This document shows, piece by piece, positions 60,282-64,000 of a DNA stretch of 64,000 bases. The notes under the pieces were generated by a model that saw only the letters and a list, made by a program, of their open reading frames with translations, was not told the DNA's origin and did not search any database. Numbering within the stretch: position 1 is the first letter of the stretch; the number at the start of each line of letters is the position of its first letter. Origin of the DNA: HGM04593 sp045661225. GTDB lineage: Bacteria > Bacteroidota > Bacteroidia > Bacteroidales > Bacteroidaceae. The stretch is taken from NCBI GenBank assembly GCA_045661225.1, contig JAZRFF010000020.1, forward strand, positions 62,001 to 126,000, written 5' to 3'. Position numbers and translations under genes: made by a program.

Positions 60282-61949
60282 ATGAATTTGAAGAAATTTT
60301 TAGGTCTTGCTCTTGTTGCAGTAATGGCTTTTATGGGCACTGCAGCACAAGCACAGTCACTATCTCCGTCGACAAAGTGGCATTGGGACAAAGGTACTAT
60401 CGTTGTTGAAACTCCCGAGCGTCCTGCCGGTCAGGAGAATGTTCTTAACCTCGCCGTTGCTCCCATTGAGACTGTTCGCGTTGCGTTTGTTGGTCTTGGT
60501 ATGCGTGGCGACGGTGCTGTAATCCGTTTCTGCCGTATTCCCGGTGTCGAGATTGTTGCTCTTTGCGACTATGAGTACGAGCGTGCCGAAGAGTGCCAGA
60601 AGTTCTTGCGCGAGCAGGGCTTGATGCCTGCCGACATTTATTCGGGCGCCGATGGCTACAAGGCTATTTGCGAGCGTAACGACATAGACCTTGTTTACGT
60701 TGCAGCCGACTGGAACCACCACTATCCCATTGCAAAGTACGCTATGGAATGTGGTAAGCACACTGCAATCGAGGTGCCTTCGGCAATGAACCTCGAGCAG
60801 TGCTGGAACCTTATCGACCTTGCTGAGCAGAAGCGTCTACACTGCTTTATTCTTGAGAACTGCTGCTACGATGACTATGAGATGAATGCTCTTGCAATGG
60901 CTCAGGACGGTGTGTTCGGCGAAATTATCCGCGCCGAGGGTGCTTATATCCACAGCCTCGAGTGGTTCTGGGACGCATACTGGAAAGACCCCGCCGATAA
61001 TGACGTTGACAACCTTCACTGGCGTCTGAAGTACAACAAGGAGAATCGTGGCGACCTTTACGCTACTCACGGCCTTGGACCCGTTGCACAGTGTCTTAAC
61101 ATTCACCGTGGCGACCGCTTTACAACACTTGTAGCGATGGATACAGATCCTTTCTTCGGCAAGGAACTTGTAAAGGAAAAGACCGGCAAGGAGTGCGATG
61201 AGTTCCGCAATGGTGACCACACTACTACACTTATGCGTACAGCAAAGGGTAAGGTGGTTGAAATCCAGCATAACGTTATGACTCCCCAGCCCTACAACCG
61301 TTTGTTCAAGCTCACAGGTACAAAGGGTTATGCAACAAAGTATCCTACTCCCGAGCTCGCACTTTCTGGTGAGGCTTTGAAGGGTACAGGTGCGCCTCAG
61401 GTTGACAATCTTAATGCTCACGGCTTTATGAGCGCAGAGCAGAGAGAGGCTATGATGGCAAAGTATCATCACCCAATCCTCAAGAAATATGTTGAGAAGG
61501 GTCGCGACCTCGGTCACGGTGGTATGGACTTTGTGATGGATTCACGCCTTGTATACTGCTTGCAGAATGGTCTGCCTCTTGATATGGACGTGTATGATAT
61601 GGCTGAGTGGTGCTGCTTGGCTGAGCTTGGTACAATCTCAATGGACAACAACTGTGCTGCAGTAACATTCCCCGACTTCACACGTGGTCACTGGAACGAT
61701 GTTAAAGGCTACAAGCACGCTTTCTCTACCAACGAGGCAGAGGTTGAGGCTAAGGCTGAGGCTTATACAGCAGCTCAGAAAGAGGTTACAGCAAAGAAAA
61801 ACCTTTGGGCTTTGTACGATGCTGTGAAGGCTGCTAAGGCTGCCGGTAATGCAAAGGCTGAGGCTAAGGCTCAGAAAAAACTCGACGCAGCAAAGGCATC
61901 GGCCGATAAGGCTATTGCAAAGGCTTTGAAGAAGGCTGCTAAGAAGTAA
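60282..61949 (+). CDS. Secreted Gfo/Idh/MocA oxidoreductase-fold protein, GH109-like, with Lys/Ala-rich tail
   Basis: A 555-residue protein. The signal peptide ends near residue 25 ('MGTAAQAQS'). A Rossmann domain follows with 'VRVAFVGLGMRGDGAV'. Segments 'CERNDIDLVYVAADWNHHYP', 'ILENCCYDDYEMNALAM', 'GEIIRAEGAYIHSLEWF', 'YATHGLGPVAQCLNIHRGD' and 'DLGHGGMDFVMDSRL' match the GH109 group of NAD-using alpha-N-acetylgalactosaminidases. The last 70 residues (about 486-555) are an added helical tail very rich in Lys and Ala, recalling histone H1-like proteins. Substrate is inferred from the family; activity on GalNAc-containing glycans such as mucin is plausible. Confidence 0.85.
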   Translation: MNLKKFLGLALVAVMAFMGTAAQAQSLSPSTKWHWDKGTIVVETPERPAGQENVLNLAVAPIETVRVAFVGLGMRGDGAVIRFCRIPGVEIVALCDYEYERAEECQKFLREQGLMPADIYSGADGYKAICERNDIDLVYVAADWNHHYPIAKYAMECGKHTAIEVPSAMNLEQCWNLIDLAEQKRLHCFILENCCYDDYEMNALAMAQDGVFGEIIRAEGAYIHSLEWFWDAYWKDPADNDVDNLHWRLKYNKENRGDLYATHGLGPVAQCLNIHRGDRFTTLVAMDTDPFFGKELVKEKTGKECDEFRNGDHTTTLMRTAKGKVVEIQHNVMTPQPYNRLFKLTGTKGYATKYPTPELALSGEALKGTGAPQVDNLNAHGFMSAEQREAMMAKYHHPILKKYVEKGRDLGHGGMDFVMDSRLVYCLQNGLPLDMDVYDMAEWCCLAELGTISMDNNCAAVTFPDFTRGHWNDVKGYKHAFSTNEAEVEAKAEAYTAAQKEVTAKKNLWALYDAVKAAKAAGNAKAEAKAQKKLDAAKASADKAIAKALKKAAKK

Positions 61950-61964
61950 GAATCTATTTTATAC

Positions 61965-62013
61965 AATATCAAACAAAAAGGTTGCGCACTGCGCAACCTT
62001 TTTGTTTGATATT
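61965..62013 (+). terminator. Terminator after the GH109-like gene
   Basis: A nearly perfect palindrome of about 24 bp per arm (61965-61988 with 61990-62013) with a GC core and a T-rich end, 16 bp after the stop. One of the longest stems in the window. Confidence 0.88.
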
Positions 62014-62327
62014 TTTATAAAGATGCTGAAGAAAGATGTTGCTAAAAGGGCTTTGATTGTTGAAAATACGGGTAGACAAGCGGTTTTAAAAACAAAAAGC
62101 ACCGGAGGGAATACGCGGTTGCTTAAAGAAGGACGGAGGCGTGGGGTATTGCGGAGGTGGGGTGATACTGAACGGATTATAAAAACTCTTAAAATATCAA
62201 TCTTATCGTTGACTAAAAAACGCTGTTTTGTAATATTTAGTGACTTTGAACGGTGTTGTTGTGGTTTTTTTATTATTTTTGTGATTCAAAGTATTATTAT
62301 AGTAGCAAATAGACAAAAAATAAAAAA
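62014..62327 (+). other. Non-coding region before DAHP synthase, with -7 box
   Basis: About 310 bp without a convincing gene. A frame open to the DAHP synthase start encodes a low-complexity basic peptide and was not accepted. TATTTTTG at 62274-62281 is an exact -7 match, 47 bp before the ATG, and is the probable promoter. No leader peptide rich in aromatic codons or trp-like attenuator was recognised. Confidence 0.5.
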
Positions 62328-63341
62328 ATGATAGCAGTATTAAAACACGGAGTAACAAAGGCGCAGCAGGATAACCTTATCCACTGGCTGGAGTCGCAGA
62401 ATGTGAGGGTACACGTCTCCGAGGGTGAGATGCAGACAGTCCTTGGCCTCATTGGTGATACCCGCAAGATTGATATGGACCTGCTTGCAGGCCTTGAGAT
62501 TGTAGATAATGTTACACGCGTTACCGATCCTTTCAAGAGCGCTAACCGCAGTTTTCACCCCGATGACACGGTTATTGCAATCGGTCGTGGCGAGAATTCT
62601 GTAAAGATTGGCGGTGGGCACTTTGCTATTATGGCGGGACCTTGCTCGGTTGAGAGCGAGGAGCAGATTCTTGCTGTGGCGCACGCTGTAAAAGCCTCGG
62701 GAGCGCAGATTTTACGTGGCGGAGCGTTCAAGCCTCGTACGTCGCCTTATGACTTTCAAGGCTTGCGTGCCGAAGGTCTTCAACTGTTGCTTAAAGCGCG
62801 TCAGGCAACAGGGCTCCCCATTGTTACCGAGATTATGAGTGCGTCTCACCTCGACCTTTTTGCCGATGTTGACATTATTCAGGTAGGTGCGCGTAATATG
62901 CAGAACTTTGAGCTCTTGAAGGAACTTGGACGTAGCGACAAACCTATTCTGCTCAAGCGAGGTATGTCGGCTACACTCAAAGAGCTTCTTATGAGTGCCG
63001 AATATATTATGTCCGAGGGCAACGAGCAGGTTATTTTGTGTGAGCGTGGTATTCGCAGCTACGATAGTTATACCCGCAATGTGCTCGACCTTGCGGCTGT
63101 ACCTGTGCTCAAGGGACTTACTCACTTGCCTGTCGTTGTCGACCCCAGCCACGCTACCGGCGTGTCGCGCCTTGTGCGTCCTATGGCTTGTGCGGCAACG
63201 GCTGCCGGTGCCGATGGTCTTATAATTGAGGTTCACAACAACCCGGTGTGTGCTCTCTGTGACGGAGCGCAGTCGCTCACTCCCGAACAGTTTGACGAGG
63301 TTGCGCAACGCGTGCGCGAGATTCGCAGCATAATGCACTAA
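62328..63341 (+). CDS. aroF: 3-deoxy-7-phosphoheptulonate (DAHP) synthase, type I-beta with regulatory N-domain
   Basis: A 337-residue enzyme for the first step of aromatic amino acid synthesis. Residues 1-70 form a ferredoxin-like domain ('MIAVLKHGVTKAQQDN') like the feedback-regulated Thermotoga enzyme. The barrel has 'IMAGPCSVESEEQI', 'LRGGAFKPRTSPYDFQG', 'LLKRGMSATLKELL' and 'PVVVDPSHATGVSRL', with the metal Cys, His and Asp intact. There is no fused chorismate mutase. Prephenate dehydrogenase follows 7 bp later. Confidence 0.94.
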   Translation: MIAVLKHGVTKAQQDNLIHWLESQNVRVHVSEGEMQTVLGLIGDTRKIDMDLLAGLEIVDNVTRVTDPFKSANRSFHPDDTVIAIGRGENSVKIGGGHFAIMAGPCSVESEEQILAVAHAVKASGAQILRGGAFKPRTSPYDFQGLRAEGLQLLLKARQATGLPIVTEIMSASHLDLFADVDIIQVGARNMQNFELLKELGRSDKPILLKRGMSATLKELLMSAEYIMSEGNEQVILCERGIRSYDSYTRNVLDLAAVPVLKGLTHLPVVVDPSHATGVSRLVRPMACAATAAGADGLIIEVHNNPVCALCDGAQSLTPEQFDEVAQRVREIRSIMH

Positions 63342-63348
63342 AAGGCGT

Positions 63349-64000
63349 ATGGTTGTCGGGATAGTAGGTCTGGGGCTTATAGGCGGCTCCGCTGCGAAGG
63401 CTTTCAAGGAGGCCGGGTATGTAGTTTATGCGTATGACATAAACACGCAGATTGTGGGTTATGCGCAGCTCGAGGGTACTGTCGATGCGGTGCTGTCGCG
63501 CGGGAATATTGCGCAATGCGACCTTCTGTTGCTGACTGCTACCCCAAAGGCTGTGGTGGAGTACATTGAACAGAATGCAGAATTTGTTGCGCAAAAGACG
63601 CTTGTCATTGATTTTTGCGGAACTAAACGCAATGTGTGCCGTAGGGGCTTTGTTCTTGCTGCCGAGCGGGGCTTTACCTATGTGGGCGGACACCCGATGG
63701 CCGGGTTGCAATATTCAGGCTATAAGTACTCCAAAGGTACGCTGTTCAGTGGTGCATCGTTTATTCTTGTGCCACCGGTACACGACGATATTGCTCTGCT
63801 CGACAGGGTTAAACAGTCGCTTCTGCCGTTGGGATTCAAGAAATTCGTGGTAACGACGGCCGATTTTCACGACCGTATGATTGCTTACACGTCGCAAATG
63901 TGTCACGTGGTCTCTAACGCCTTTATAAAAAGCCCTTCGGCAAAATTCCACCGAGGCTACAGCGCCGGCAGTTTCCGCGATTTTACACGTGTGTCGCGCC
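63349..64000 (+). CDS. tyrA: Prephenate dehydrogenase (3' end outside window)
   Basis: The frame from ATG 63349 stays open to the end of the window, giving 217 residues. The NAD motif 'GIVGLGLIGGSAAKAF' is at the N-terminus. 'VIDFCGTKRNVC', 'YVGGHPMAGLQYSG', and later 'TADFHDRMIAYTSQMCHVVS' are typical of TyrA. The visible end 'DFTRVSR' is part of the C-terminal helical domain. It oxidises prephenate for tyrosine synthesis. It lies 7 bp after the DAHP synthase gene, so the two form an aromatic-pathway operon. Confidence 0.92.
   Translation, partial: MVVGIVGLGLIGGSAAKAFKEAGYVVYAYDINTQIVGYAQLEGTVDAVLSRGNIAQCDLLLLTATPKAVVEYIEQNAEFVAQKTLVIDFCGTKRNVCRRGFVLAAERGFTYVGGHPMAGLQYSGYKYSKGTLFSGASFILVPPVHDDIALLDRVKQSLLPLGFKKFVVTTADFHDRMIAYTSQMCHVVSNAFIKSPSAKFHRGYSAGSFRDFTRVSR

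Noticed and set aside
62002..62331. 109-codon open frame between the GH109-like gene and DAHP synthase
   Set aside because: It starts in a terminator, encodes a low-complexity basic peptide with a Cys/Phe/Ile-rich end, contains the likely promoter of the next gene and runs into its start codon.
1..64000. tRNA, rRNA, insertion sequences or prophage
   Set aside because: Gaps were read on both strands; no cloverleaf-like tRNA ends, transposase frames, terminal repeats or phage structural genes were recognised.

Overview
The window is a stretch of chromosome from a member of the Bacteroidales (phylum Bacteroidota), probably an anaerobic gut-type organism. This rests on sequence features. Promoter -7 boxes follow the Bacteroidota pattern TAnnTTTG, several with a TTG about 19-20 bp upstream, and purine-rich ribosome binding sites are mostly absent. 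The gene content includes families typical of the phylum: GldH, DUF4290, a DUF2723 membrane protein, a YfhO protein, PepSY-like proteins and a GH109-like enzyme. The order holB-ricT-gldH and the run tsaB-DUF4290-murA-rimM-M23-dxr-rseP also fit. A class III (oxygen-sensitive) ribonucleotide reductase with its activase supports an anaerobic lifestyle. I saw no rRNA, tRNA, CRISPR array, prophage or insertion sequence.

Layout. 1-5084: the end of a glycosyltransferase, a YfhO membrane protein, a family 2 glycosyltransferase and a Xaa-Pro aminopeptidase. 5148-8296: a tiny membrane protein, then nrdD-nrdG. 8502-12636 (minus): histidine kinase, response regulator and RNase R. 12968-14928: a short-chain reductase/epimerase overlapping an Aur1-like PAP2 membrane enzyme, perhaps a lipid-modifying pair. 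15046-22389 (minus): an accessory block of hypothetical genes around one AAA+ ATPase, including a degenerate esterase-fold protein, two small paralogues and a decayed gene. 22670-27212: a PepSY-like secreted protein, then metF-holB-ricT-gldH. 27160-34408 (minus): the rod-shape cluster rodA-mrdA-mreD-mreC-mreB behind purH. 34688-45414: nadB (minus), a PBP4-type peptidase (plus), then queG, a polysaccharide deacetylase, a DUF2723 protein and priA (minus).

45817-48023: four consecutive lipoprotein genes, three of them built from related helical repeat units. 48131-57256 (minus): a long co-directional run tsaB, DUF4290, murA, rimM, M23 peptidase, dxr, rseP, then a serpin lipoprotein and an alkaline phosphatase. 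57506-60169: yicC, gmk, nadD and a secreted MORN-repeat protein, tightly packed. 60282-61949: a secreted GH109-like protein with a Lys/Ala-rich tail. 62328-64000: DAHP synthase and the start of prephenate dehydrogenase.

Much of the window serves cell-envelope building: peptidoglycan precursors and elongation, isoprenoid precursors, lipoproteins, envelope proteases and glycan enzymes. The least explained parts are the 15-22 kb hypothetical block, the repeat-lipoprotein cluster at 45.8-48.0 kb and the reductase/Aur1-like pair. No complete new system can be proven from sequence alone.
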